A stretch of DNA of 64,000 bases from Nocardia asteroides (GTDB lineage: Bacteria; Actinomycetota; Actinomycetes; Mycobacteriales; Mycobacteriaceae). The notes beneath the pieces were generated by a model that was not told where the DNA came from, made no database searches, and saw only the letters and a list, made by a program, of their open reading frames with translations. Position numbers and translations under genes: made by a program. How positions within the stretch are numbered: position 1 is the first letter of the stretch; each line of letters starts with the position of its first letter. The stretch covers positions 5,942,001-6,006,000 of the forward strand of contig NZ_LR134352.1 of assembly GCF_900637185.1 (NCBI RefSeq). Reading direction: 5' to 3'. Positions 51,426 through 59,179 of this stretch are shown in pieces.

Positions 51426-52631
51426 ATGAATCCCCGGCCCGCGACCGCGTCGGCGCGCAGCGTCGACGAGTACCGCGACACCGTCGCCGCGCTGCTGGCC
51501 CACCTCGCCGACCGCCCGGCCGAGCAGGTGGCGGTGCCCGACGCGCTGGGCCGGGTGCTGGCCGCCGATGTGGTGTCGCCGATCGATCTGCCGGTGTTCC
51601 GCAACTCGGCGATGGACGGATACGCGGTGCGCGCCGCGGACGTGGCCGTCACGCCGGTCACGCTGCCGGTCGCCGGGGTCGTCGCCGCGGGCAAGCCGGG
51701 CACCGCCCCGCTGCCCGCCGGTTCGGCGCTCAAGGTGATGACCGGTGCGCCGATTCCGCCGGGCGCCGACTGTGTGGTTCCCGTCGAGGACGTGCAGGCG
51801 GGCGCGGACCGGATCGTGGTCGAGCGGGGCCGTGGGTCCGGTGAGTTCGTGCGCGAGGCGGGCACCGATGTGCGCGCCGGCGCGCTGGTGGCCCGTGCGG
51901 GCTCGGTGCTGGCGCCCCGGCACATCGCGGCGCTGGCCGCGGTCGGGCTGCCCACCGTTCCGGTGCTGCGCAGGCTGCGCGCGGTGTGTATCACCACCGG
52001 CGACGAGCTGCGGCCCGCGGGCAGCGAGCTGGCGCCGGGCCAGATCTTCAACTCGAACGGGATCGCGCTGGCCGCGGCCCTGCGCGCGGACGCCGTCGAG
52101 GTGGTCGAGGTCGCGCACAGCACCGACGACCCGGCCGAGTTCACCGCCGTGCTGCGGGCCGCCGTGGCCGCCGCCGATGTGGTCTTCACCTCGGGCGGGG
52201 TGTCCAAGGGCGACTTCGAGGTGGTCAAGGATGTGCTAGCCCCGCTGGGCGGCACCTTCGGTTCGGTCGCCGTGCAGCCGGGCGGGCCGCAGGGCTACAC
52301 CGTCGTCGACGGCGTCCCGGTGCTGAGCTTTCCCGGTAACCCGGTGAGCACGACGGTGTCCTACGCCGTGTTCGCGCGCGAGCCGATCCGCGCCCTGGGC
52401 GGCCTGCCGCCGGTCGACACCGCCGAGGTCACCCTGCTGACGCCGGTCCGCTCCCCCGCGGGCAGGCGGCAGTATCTGCGCGGGCTGGTCACCGACGGTG
52501 GCGTCGAGGTGGTCTCGGGTCCGGGGTCGCATCTCATCGCCGGGATGGCCTGGGCCGATGTGCTCGTCGACGTGCCCGCCGAGGTCACCGCGCTGCCCGT
52601 GGGAGCCACTGTGCGAATCTTGGCGCTATGA
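51426..52631 (+). CDS. moeA: Molybdopterin molybdenumtransferase MoeA
   Basis: Encodes 401 residues. It inserts molybdate into adenylylated molybdopterin. Conserved parts: PVFRNSAMDGYAVRA, MTGAPIPPGADCVVPVE, TTGDEL, NSNGIAL, FTSGGVSKGDFE and LSFPGNPVSTTV. First gene of a plus-strand trio with moaC-mogA and moaE; the stop overlaps the next ATG (ATGA). Confidence 0.96.
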   Translation: MNPRPATASARSVDEYRDTVAALLAHLADRPAEQVAVPDALGRVLAADVVSPIDLPVFRNSAMDGYAVRAADVAVTPVTLPVAGVVAAGKPGTAPLPAGSALKVMTGAPIPPGADCVVPVEDVQAGADRIVVERGRGSGEFVREAGTDVRAGALVARAGSVLAPRHIAALAAVGLPTVPVLRRLRAVCITTGDELRPAGSELAPGQIFNSNGIALAAALRADAVEVVEVAHSTDDPAEFTAVLRAAVAAADVVFTSGGVSKGDFEVVKDVLAPLGGTFGSVAVQPGGPQGYTVVDGVPVLSFPGNPVSTTVSYAVFAREPIRALGGLPPVDTAEVTLLTPVRSPAGRRQYLRGLVTDGGVEVVSGPGSHLIAGMAWADVLVDVPAEVTALPVGATVRILAL

Positions 52632-53650
52632 GCGAGTTGTCCCACGTCGACCACGAAGGTCGCGCGCGCATGGTCGATGTCAGCGGTAAGTCCGACACGG
52701 CGCGGATCGCCGTCGCCGCGGGCGAATTGCAGACCACCGCCGAAGTGGTCCGGCTGGTACGCGCCGAGGGGATGCCCAAGGCGGATGTGCTGTCGACGGC
52801 GCGGCTGGCCGGAATCGCCGGTGCGAAGAAGACTTCCGAGCTGATCCCGCTGTGCCATCAGCTGGCGTTGTCGTCGGTGAAGGTGGAGTTCGGCTTCACC
52901 GAGACCACCATCACGGTCGAGGCCACCGCGAAGACCACGGGGCCGACCGGGGTCGAGATGGAGGCGCTGACCGCGGTCGCCGTCGCGGGGCTCACCCTGC
53001 ACGACATGGTGAAGGCGGTGGATCCCGCCGCGGTGATGAACGGGGTCCGGCTGGTCACCAAAGAGGGTGGGAAGCACGGGCATTGGGTGCGGCCCGAGGC
53101 GGCGGCGAGCCAGGCCGAAGCCGGACCGATCGAGAACGCCGCAGCGCCCGCCGACACCGCAACCTCGGAAAGTGCCGCGCGGACCGCGGTGGTCGTGGTC
53201 GCCTCCACCGGGGCCGCCGCGGGCACCCGCGTCGACACCACCGGCCCCGTTCTCGCCGAATGGCTGACCGCACAGGGCTTCTCGGTGCGCGGACCGCTCG
53301 TCCACGCCGACGCCGACATCGCCACCGGCCTGGCCGACGCCCTGCTCGGCGGCCCCGTCCTGGTGATCACCACCGGCGGCACCGGTGCCTCCCCCACCGA
53401 TGCCACCCCCGAGGCCACCCGTGCCGTGCTCGACCGGGAGCTACCCGGCGTCGCCGACGCCATCCGGCAGCGTGGCACCGCGAAGTTCCCGCTCGCCGCG
53501 CTCAGCCGCGGCGTCGCCGGCCTGGCCGGGCGTACCGTGGTGGTCAATCTGCCCGGATCCCCCGGTGGGGTGAAAGACGGTATCGCGGTGCTGGAACCGC
53601 TGCTGGATCATCTGCTCGCGCAAGTAGCCGGAGGCGGCTCCCATGACTGA
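52628..53650 (+). CDS. MoaC-MogA/MoaB fusion protein
   Basis: Encodes 340 residues with two enzymes. Residues 1-155 are MoaC (cyclic pyranopterin monophosphate synthase: LCHQLALSSVKVEF, EMEALTAVAVAGLTLHDMVKAVD, KEGGKHGHW). A 25-residue Ala/Glu/Thr linker follows. Residues 182-335 are a MogA/MoaB domain (molybdopterin adenylylation: VLVITTGGTGASPTDATPEA, VVNLPGSPGGVKDG). Fusion of MoaC to MoaB/MogA is known in some actinobacteria. Its ATG overlaps the moeA stop and its stop overlaps moaE by 8 bp. Confidence 0.95.
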   Translation: MSELSHVDHEGRARMVDVSGKSDTARIAVAAGELQTTAEVVRLVRAEGMPKADVLSTARLAGIAGAKKTSELIPLCHQLALSSVKVEFGFTETTITVEATAKTTGPTGVEMEALTAVAVAGLTLHDMVKAVDPAAVMNGVRLVTKEGGKHGHWVRPEAAASQAEAGPIENAAAPADTATSESAARTAVVVVASTGAAAGTRVDTTGPVLAEWLTAQGFSVRGPLVHADADIATGLADALLGGPVLVITTGGTGASPTDATPEATRAVLDRELPGVADAIRQRGTAKFPLAALSRGVAGLAGRTVVVNLPGSPGGVKDGIAVLEPLLDHLLAQVAGGGSHD

Positions 53651-54074
53651 CCACGGCGCGGTGCGCCTCACCACCATCAGCGATCAGGCGCTCGACCCGG
53701 TCGCCGTCGAGAAGGCCGTCGACGGACCGGAATTCGGTGCCGTGGTGGTGTTCACCGGCAAGGTGCGCAATCACGACGGCGGGCAGGCCGTGACCGCGCT
53801 CGAGTACTCGGCGCACCCGCAGGCCGAACGTTTCCTGCACACCATCTGCGCCGAAGTGGCTGCCGCGCACGGGCTTCCGGTGGCGGCGACGCATCGCATC
53901 GGCTCGCTCACCATCGGTGACCTGGCGATCGTGGTGGCCGTCGCGGCACCGCACCGGGCCGAGGCGTTCACGGTGTGCGCGGAATTGGTCGACCGGATCA
54001 AGCACGAGGTGCCGATCTGGAAGCGGCAGTTGTTCGCCGACGGCCTGTCCGAATGGGTCAACGCCTGCGGCTGA
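53643..54074 (+). CDS. moaE: Molybdopterin synthase large subunit MoaE
   Basis: Encodes 143 residues. It carries the active site that adds two sulfurs from MoaD to the precursor. Family signposts: GAVVVFTGKVRNHDGG, LEYSAHPQAE, HRIGSLTIGDLAIVVAVAAPHRAEAF, and the Lys-containing IKHEVPIWKRQ. Overlaps the fusion gene and ends 3 bp before the convergent GTPase gene. Confidence 0.95.
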   Translation: MTDHGAVRLTTISDQALDPVAVEKAVDGPEFGAVVVFTGKVRNHDGGQAVTALEYSAHPQAERFLHTICAEVAAAHGLPVAATHRIGSLTIGDLAIVVAVAAPHRAEAFTVCAELVDRIKHEVPIWKRQLFADGLSEWVNACG

Positions 54075-54077
54075 GCG

Positions 54078-55106
54078 TCACTGCGCGGTGTAGCGCCAGA
54101 CGCCGAGCATCGCCTGCTCGTCCATCGGCTCCTCGCCCTCGAAGACGGTGGCGTGCAAGCGATCCAGGGCCGCCTCCTCGTCGAGTCCGGCACCGATCAG
54201 CACCAGGTTCGACACCCGTTCCTCGCCGCGCGCCCACGGTCCCGGCGTGAACACCACGTGCCTGCCGACCACGTGCAGCTCGAACTTGCGCCGCTCCCCC
54301 GCCACCGCGAACGTCACGCAGCCCTTGGCGCGGAACAGGCCGGGCGGCGGGTCCTCCAGGAAGCCGATCAGGGCGCGCGGGTCGAGCGCGCGTTTGCTGG
54401 TGAACGAGACCGAGACGTAGTCGTCGTGCAGGTGCCGGTGGTCCGGGTCGTCGTGATCGTGGTCGTGCTCGTCGAGCAGGGAGTCGAAGCTCAGCTGCTG
54501 CGCCACCTTCGGTTCCTCGCGCACCCGCTCGTCGAACAGCAGGCCGGGGTCGACGCGGCCGTGGGTGGTGGCGTAGACCGGGACCTGTCCCACCCAGTCC
54601 GTGATCCGCGTGCGCAGGGCGGTGAGTGTCGCGGCGGGCACACGGTCGGCCTTGTTCACCAGCACCAGATCGGCCAGCCGCAGGTGGGTCACCAGTTCCG
54701 GGTGCCGCGCGCTGGTCGACTCGAACAGTTCGGCGTCGACGACCTCGACGAGCCCGCCGTATCCGATCCGCGGGTTCGGGTTGGCCACCACCATCCGGAT
54801 CAGATTCCGCGGCTCGGCCAGGCCGCTCGCCTCCACCACGATCACGTCGACCGCGCTGCGCGGCTGGGCCAGCTGCGCGAACAGGTCGTCGAGTTCGGAC
54901 ACGTCGACCGCGCAGCACACACAGCCGTTGCCCAGCGACACCATCGCGTCGACCTGGCCTGCCACCAGCATGGCGTCGATGTTGACCGCGCCGAAGTCGT
55001 TGACCACCACGCCGATCCGGGTACCCCGGTTGTTGCGCAGCAGGTAGTTGAGCAGGGTCGTCTTCCCCGACCCGAGAAAACCCGCAACGATCACCACAGG
55101 AATCAC
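54078..55106 (-). CDS. COG0523/CobW-family GTPase, metallochaperone type
   Basis: Encodes 342 residues from GTG 55106. G3E GTPase: P-loop GFLGSGKTTLLNYLL, the metal-binding GCVCC (CxCC), Walker B EASGLAEP and NKAD. A His/Asp-rich loop EHDHDHDDPDHRHLHDD (about residue 215) and a C-terminal CobW_C domain follow. Such proteins insert or buffer metals, often zinc; the His loop favours that. It adjoins the molybdopterin genes, but no direct link is known and no Zur site was seen. Confidence 0.9.
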   Translation of the reverse strand: MIPVVIVAGFLGSGKTTLLNYLLRNNRGTRIGVVVNDFGAVNIDAMLVAGQVDAMVSLGNGCVCCAVDVSELDDLFAQLAQPRSAVDVIVVEASGLAEPRNLIRMVVANPNPRIGYGGLVEVVDAELFESTSARHPELVTHLRLADLVLVNKADRVPAATLTALRTRITDWVGQVPVYATTHGRVDPGLLFDERVREEPKVAQQLSFDSLLDEHDHDHDDPDHRHLHDDYVSVSFTSKRALDPRALIGFLEDPPPGLFRAKGCVTFAVAGERRKFELHVVGRHVVFTPGPWARGEERVSNLVLIGAGLDEEAALDRLHATVFEGEEPMDEQAMLGVWRYTAQ

Positions 55107-55127
55107 CGTGCCGATTGTGCCGCAACG

Positions 55128-55169
55128 CGCCGACGCCGCCTGCTCCGGGCGGAACAGGCGGCGTCGGCG
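55128..55169 (-). terminator. Hairpin terminator of the amidase gene
   Basis: Perfect 15-bp stem CGCCGACGCCGCCTG / CAGGCGGCGTCGGCG, 12-base loop, 8 bp behind the amidase stop. No T-run. Confidence 0.85.
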
Positions 55170-55176
55170 GAGACGG

Positions 55177-56853
55177 CTACTTCGTCGGACCGAAGACGAT
55201 CCCGACGAGGGTGTAGGCGAGGTTGATCAGCTGGTTGGTGATGGCGGTGTTGTCCATGCCGAGGGCACGGGCCAGCGGCATCAGCATCTCCATCACCGCC
55301 AGGATCGGGCCGCCCAGCGAACTCAGATCGGGCCCTTCCTCCTCCGCGGGCGCCGGCTGGTTCTTGGGCGTGGTGCCGCGCTGCCGTGGCGTGGGTGCCG
55401 GGGCCGCGGGCGCGCCGGGCGAGGCGGTGCGGACCTGGGTGCCGTTTCCCGTTCGGCCCGTCACGTCGGAGGGTGCCGGCACGGCGAGGTGACCACCCGA
55501 CCCGGTCGGCGGTTTGGCCGGCTGGCCCGCCGGGCCCTGCTGACCGGCCGGCCCCTGTCCCGGTTGACCGCCGGGCATGTGGAAGTGGCCACTGGAACCG
55601 GCGGGAGGCTTCGGCACGACGGACACGGGGCGGGCCGGGGCCGCGGCGGGGGTGGTCGGGGCGGTGGACTGGTCGGCGGCCGGGGGCTGCTCCTCGGCGG
55701 GAGCCTGCTTGTCGGCTGGGGCGGGCGCGTCGCCGGGGGCAGGCGCCGGCCCGTCGGCGGGAGCGGGCTGATCAGCCGGAGCGGGCGCAGGCGACCCGTT
55801 GGCCGGGCTGGCCGGGTCCGCGGCGGCGGGGGTTTCCGTTGGTGTCGGCGTGTCGGAGCCGGCCGGGGCAGGCGAGGTCGACGAGTCCGCAGGGCTCGGC
55901 GCCGGCGTTTCGGCGGGAGTGGGTGCAGGGGTCGGTGACGTCTCGGAGCCCGTGGCCGGGGGCGAGGCCACTTCCGGTTCCTGCGCGGGCGTCGGCGCGG
56001 TGGTCGCGGCGGGGACCGGGCCCGGCGCCGGGTCCGGGTTCGAGACGGGCACCTCCGCCGACACCGGCTTGTTCAGCAGGAAGGCGACCACGCCGGTCGC
56101 GATGGCGACCGCGTGCTTGAGCTGCCCTTCGCGCGATTCCAGCAGGGCCGCGTCCTCGGCGTTGGCGCCGTTGCCCATCTCGACGAACACCAGCGGGACC
56201 TGCGTCAACGCCGGGCCCGCCACATCGGCGCGGGTCTGCAGGCCGTTGCTGACACCGGCGTAGGTGGCGGCGGGGAATCCGGAGGCCAGGTAGGCGTCGC
56301 GGACCGCGGTCGAGGCGGTGCGGCCCGGACCGGACTGGGCGCGGTCGGCGGCGGAGTCGGGGATCGGCAGCTCCGGCACGATCAGGTGGAAGCCGCGCTG
56401 GTCGGCGGGCGCGCTGTCGGCATGGATGCTCACCGCCACCGCCGCGCCGGACTGGTTGGCGGCGCGGGCGCGGTCGTCGACACAGCCGCCCCAGCCCGTG
56501 TCGTCGGCGCGACTCAGCACCACCTGGGCGCCGAGCGCCTGCAGCGAGGCCTTCACCAACTGCGTGACGTCCCAGTTGATGGTGTGCTCGGGGATGCCGC
56601 CGAGCGAGGTCATGCCCGTGGTCTGGCAGGCCTTGGTGCCGCCGCGGCCGTTGTCGACCTGCCGGTTCAGGTCCTCGCTGTGCGCCGAGCCCTGATGGCC
56701 GGGATCGAGGAAGACGGTGGTGCCCGCGAGCTGGTCACTGGCGGCCGGTTCGGGCGTGGCGACGGCGGGCCCTGGCACGAGCCCGGTCAGCGACACCGCG
56801 ACGGCCGCGGAGATGGTGGAGCAGAGACCGGCCTTGATGATGTTTGGTTGCAT
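55177..56853 (-). CDS. Secreted N-acetylmuramoyl-L-alanine amidase with long Pro/Ala tail
   Basis: Encodes 558 residues from ATG 56853. A signal peptide (IIKAGLCSTISAAVAVSLTG, ending ATPEPA) precedes an Amidase_3 domain with zinc ligands in VFLDPGHQG, PEHTINWD and SIHADSA and the catalytic Glu in FVEMGNGAN; this part resembles mycobacterial Rv3717. It cleaves the lactyl-Ala bond of peptidoglycan outside the cell. The C-terminal 270 residues are Pro/Ala/Thr-rich low complexity with a final hydrophobic segment (LGGPILAVMEMLMPLARALG), perhaps a wall linker and anchor; this is unusual for the family. Confidence 0.92.
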   Translation of the reverse strand: MQPNIIKAGLCSTISAAVAVSLTGLVPGPAVATPEPAASDQLAGTTVFLDPGHQGSAHSEDLNRQVDNGRGGTKACQTTGMTSLGGIPEHTINWDVTQLVKASLQALGAQVVLSRADDTGWGGCVDDRARAANQSGAAVAVSIHADSAPADQRGFHLIVPELPIPDSAADRAQSGPGRTASTAVRDAYLASGFPAATYAGVSNGLQTRADVAGPALTQVPLVFVEMGNGANAEDAALLESREGQLKHAVAIATGVVAFLLNKPVSAEVPVSNPDPAPGPVPAATTAPTPAQEPEVASPPATGSETSPTPAPTPAETPAPSPADSSTSPAPAGSDTPTPTETPAAADPASPANGSPAPAPADQPAPADGPAPAPGDAPAPADKQAPAEEQPPAADQSTAPTTPAAAPARPVSVVPKPPAGSSGHFHMPGGQPGQGPAGQQGPAGQPAKPPTGSGGHLAVPAPSDVTGRTGNGTQVRTASPGAPAAPAPTPRQRGTTPKNQPAPAEEEGPDLSSLGGPILAVMEMLMPLARALGMDNTAITNQLINLAYTLVGIVFGPTK

Positions 56854-56861
56854 GTTCGGTC

Positions 56862-56882
56862 GGTGCTCCGGAACGGAGCACC
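56862..56882 (-). promoter_or_regulatory. Leader hairpin just before the amidase start
   Basis: Perfect 9-bp stem GGTGCTCCG / CGGAGCACC around GAA, 8 bp upstream of the ATG. It would sequester GGAG, the best ribosome-site candidate, so it may lower translation. Confidence 0.5.
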
Positions 56883-56954
56883 CCTCCCTTCCCATTGGTA
56901 ACACCAAACCCAGTGGTTCACTCTTGCAACGTGAGCAACTACAGAGCAAGCACC

Positions 56955-56970
56955 GTTACCGAACTGTGAC
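56955..56970 (-). promoter_or_regulatory. GTNAC-N6-GTNAC direct repeat, MtrA-box-like
   Basis: On the plus strand GTTAC-CGAACT-GTGAC; on the minus strand GTCAC-AGTTCG-GTAAC, 102 bp before the amidase start. MtrA, an actinobacterial response regulator of cell-wall hydrolases, binds GTNAC-type direct repeats. Assignment is by resemblance only. Confidence 0.45.
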
Positions 56971-57029
56971 GGCAGGGAAGAGCAGGTTAGCGCTGGTCAG
57001 GCGCCCAGATCAGGAGCGGGACCGGCAGG

Positions 57030-57566
57030 TCAGGCAACCTCCGGCAATTGCCGCAGCGAGCGCAGCGCGTAGTGCACGCGCGTCTTGACAGTGCCCACCG
57101 GAACACCGAAATCGGCGGCCACCTCCCGGTATCCGCGATCGCGCAGGATCACCTCGACCACCGCGGCGCGCTGCGGTTCCGGCAGCCGCGCCAGCAGCTG
57201 ATCCACCAGCAGCCCGTCGACCAGCCCGTCCGCGAAGTCGGGTCTCCCGCAGCCGGGCACCTCGGTGATGTCCTCCCAGCCCACATCGCCGGGCCGGACC
57301 GCGCGGGCCCGCACGATATCGACGACGACATTGCGTTCGATCGCCAGCAGCCAGGTCCGCACGCTGCCTTTGCGTTCGTCGAAGTCCCGGCACGAACGCC
57401 AGCCGCGCAGCAGGGTCTCCTGCACCGCGTGCTCGGCCAACCCTGGGTCGCCGAGACTGCGCATCGCCCGCCAGTGCAGCAGGCCGCGGTCGGCGGCCAG
57501 CACCTGGGCCAGCCCGTCGGTGGTACACAGTCGCGCGCAGTGCGCACCGCAGGAATCGTCCTTCAT
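57030..57566 (-). CDS. ECF-type RNA polymerase sigma factor
   Basis: Encodes 178 residues with region 2 (AEHAVQETLLRGWRS, KGSVRTWLLAIERNVVVDIVRAR) and region 4 (LPEPQRAAVVEVILRDRGYREVAADFGVPVGTVKTRVHYALRSL), but no region 3. The N-terminus has a Cys-rich stretch (CGAHCARLC), unusual for ECF factors and possibly metal- or redox-responsive. No anti-sigma gene is adjacent. The amidase gene follows downstream on the same strand after 176 bp. Its regulon is unknown. Confidence 0.9.
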   Translation of the reverse strand: MKDDSCGAHCARLCTTDGLAQVLAADRGLLHWRAMRSLGDPGLAEHAVQETLLRGWRSCRDFDERKGSVRTWLLAIERNVVVDIVRARAVRPGDVGWEDITEVPGCGRPDFADGLVDGLLVDQLLARLPEPQRAAVVEVILRDRGYREVAADFGVPVGTVKTRVHYALRSLRQLPEVA

Positions 57567-57627
57567 ATGGGGTTATCGCACCGGCTCGTCCCGATGACAA
57601 CGCCGTTAAGCGACTCTTCAGGATCCT

Positions 57628-57714
57628 GCGAGCCCGGCAGGTGACACTTTTCCCGCGAGCCCGGCCGGGGCCTGCTCCAGGAGGGGGGAGCAGGGCCGCC
57701 GGGCTCGCTCTTTT
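57628..57714 (+). promoter_or_regulatory. Structured leader with terminator hairpin and duplicated arm, possible attenuator
   Basis: A hairpin at 57655-57708 (outer arms GCGAGCCCGGC / GCCGGGCTCGC, inner GCCTGCTCC / GGAGCAGGGC) ends in TCTTTT, a good intrinsic terminator on the plus strand. The left arm GCGAGCCCGGC also occurs at 57628-57638, so the right arm has two partners. No plus-strand gene precedes it. It ends 70 bp before the small gene at 57784. Confidence 0.5.
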
Positions 57715-57783
57715 GCCCGTTCTGGCCCATTCGCCGATACGATCGCGCCCCGGCGACGACAATCGCGGCGAGGAGCGATTCAC

Positions 57784-58107
57784 GTGGACATCCATGCATA
57801 CCCGACCGACGCGCACACACCGGTCGACCGGGCCGAGGCCATCCGGGTCGCGGCGACCCACCTACCCGAGATCCCCGGCACCGACCGGCACGTCGTCGAA
57901 TTCGCCGACGGCTTCGCCGTTTTCGCCGTCCGCCCGCAGCACGCGCCCCCCGACCGCCCGCTCCCGGTGGGCGGCTCGGTCCACGTCGTCGACAAGACCA
58001 CCGGCGCCATCTCCCGCTGGCCCACCTACCCGGTCTCGGCCATCGAACACCGCTACACCGCCGACCGCGTGATCGTCGAAGATTCCTGGCCCGACGAGGA
58101 CGACTGA
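57784..58107 (+). CDS. YrhB/Imm35-like small protein
   Basis: Encodes 107 residues from GTG 57784. Pattern: DRAEAIRVAATHL, VVEFADGFAVFAVRP, then GGSVHVVDKTTGAISRWPTYPVSAIEHRY, which recalls the YrhB/immunity-protein-35 fold (a stored 'DxxTGxIxxWP' strand pair and helix). No signal peptide. No toxin gene lies beside it. The gene sits behind a terminator-like leader and is divergent from the sigma factor. Immunity role is only an inference from fold resemblance. Confidence 0.65.
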   Translation: MDIHAYPTDAHTPVDRAEAIRVAATHLPEIPGTDRHVVEFADGFAVFAVRPQHAPPDRPLPVGGSVHVVDKTTGAISRWPTYPVSAIEHRYTADRVIVEDSWPDEDD

Positions 58108-58112
58108 GCTAC

Positions 58113-58145
58113 CCGCCGGCGAGTCGTTCGCCGACCGGCGGTTTT
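58113..58145 (+). terminator. Intrinsic terminator with T-run
   Basis: CCGCCGG / CCGGCGG (or CGGCGA / TCGCCG) stems followed by TTTT, 6 bp after the small gene's stop. Confidence 0.75.
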
Positions 58146-58196
58146 CGCGGGCGTTGGCCATCGGTCGGCTGCCCGTGCACTGCTTCCCTCCGGCGG

Positions 58197-59045
58197 TCAC
58201 ACGATTCGGTCGTCCGCCCTGTCGAGGTAGGCGCGGAGACGTTCGCGGTCACCGTCCGTCGCGGGAAGTTGTGCGACGAGTAGCAGTTCCGGGTTCTCGA
58301 CCAGCCGCAACTGGAACAGTTCGAGGTCGATTCGTCCCGCCTCGGGGTGGTCTATGCCGATGACGGCGGGCTGGAAGTCCTGGACCGGATACTCCGACCA
58401 CCAGGCGCGGAACTCCGCGCTGGCAGTGGACAACTCGGTCACCACACAAGTCAGCCGCGCATCGCCGGGATCGTTGCCGAGCAGCACCCGGAACTGGCTC
58501 AGGATGGCCCGTGCGGCGGCTTCCCAGCCGCGCATCATGGCGCGGTTGCGCTCGTCGGTGAACATCCACCACAGCAGATTCCGGTGCTCGGGTGCGAGGG
58601 CGGACGGGTCGGCGCGGATCCGGCTGAACGCGCTGTTCCAGACGACGAAGTCCAGGCAGGCGTCGTGCACCACGGCGGGGGCCGGGTGCAGCTCGTCGAC
58701 CAACCGCTGGCAGCGCGCGCGCTCGTCGCCGGTCCGCGGCGTCACCACCGGGTCGGCGAGCCCCGCGAGCCGGCGTAACTGCCGGTGCTGCACGGGTTCC
58801 AGGCGCAGGGCGCGGGCCAGCGCGTCCACCACCTGCGGGCTGGCGGTGATCTTGCGGCCTTGCTCCAGCCACGTGTACCACGTGAGGCTCACCCCGGCCA
58901 GTTCGGCGACCTCTTCCCGGCGCAGGCCCGGGGTGCGCCGTCGCCCGGGGACCAGATCCGCGGGCAGACCCACGTCGGCAGGGCGCAGCCGGGAGCGGTG
59001 GGTCTTGAGGAACGTGGCCAGTTCGGCGCGGCGATTCTCGCTCAT
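58197..59045 (-). CDS. XRE-family regulator with MmyB-like ligand domain
   Basis: Encodes 282 residues. The N-terminal helix-turn-helix (RRTPGLRREEVAELAGVSLTWYTWLEQGR) and the C-terminal PAS-like MmyB domain (PAVVHDACLDFVVWNSAFSRI, LLWWMFTDERNRAMM, WWSEYPVQDF) are standard for this large actinobacterial family, which senses small lipophilic ligands. It is divergent from the NmrA-like gene, its probable target. Confidence 0.92.
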   Translation of the reverse strand: MSENRRAELATFLKTHRSRLRPADVGLPADLVPGRRRTPGLRREEVAELAGVSLTWYTWLEQGRKITASPQVVDALARALRLEPVQHRQLRRLAGLADPVVTPRTGDERARCQRLVDELHPAPAVVHDACLDFVVWNSAFSRIRADPSALAPEHRNLLWWMFTDERNRAMMRGWEAAARAILSQFRVLLGNDPGDARLTCVVTELSTASAEFRAWWSEYPVQDFQPAVIGIDHPEAGRIDLELFQLRLVENPELLLVAQLPATDGDRERLRAYLDRADDRIV

Positions 59046-59065
59046 GGCGCTCCCGGTGTCTTCAT

Positions 59066-59079
59066 GAACACAGATGTTC
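59066..59079. promoter_or_regulatory. Short palindrome between XRE and NmrA genes
   Basis: GAACA-CAGA-TGTTC, 21 bp from the XRE start. Candidate operator for the XRE regulator. Confidence 0.5.
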
Positions 59080-59179
59080 TGGGTAGCAGTATCGGTGCCA
59101 GGACCGGCGCGCGCAGGGCACTTACCGTCGAAGACACGAGGTGATCGCGAAAGATCATCCGGGACAAGGGAGTACGGCG

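Noticed and set aside
56860..57000. c-di-AMP (ydaO-type) riboswitch before the amidase
   Set aside because: Some GAACC and GGGAAGG pieces are present, but the conserved GGGGTGAAT and CAGCTAACC blocks are not in the right order.
57567..57644. 25-codon leader ORF before the attenuator-like hairpin
   Set aside because: ATG and stop exist, but there is no well-placed ribosome site and no run of one amino acid that would support peptide-based attenuation.
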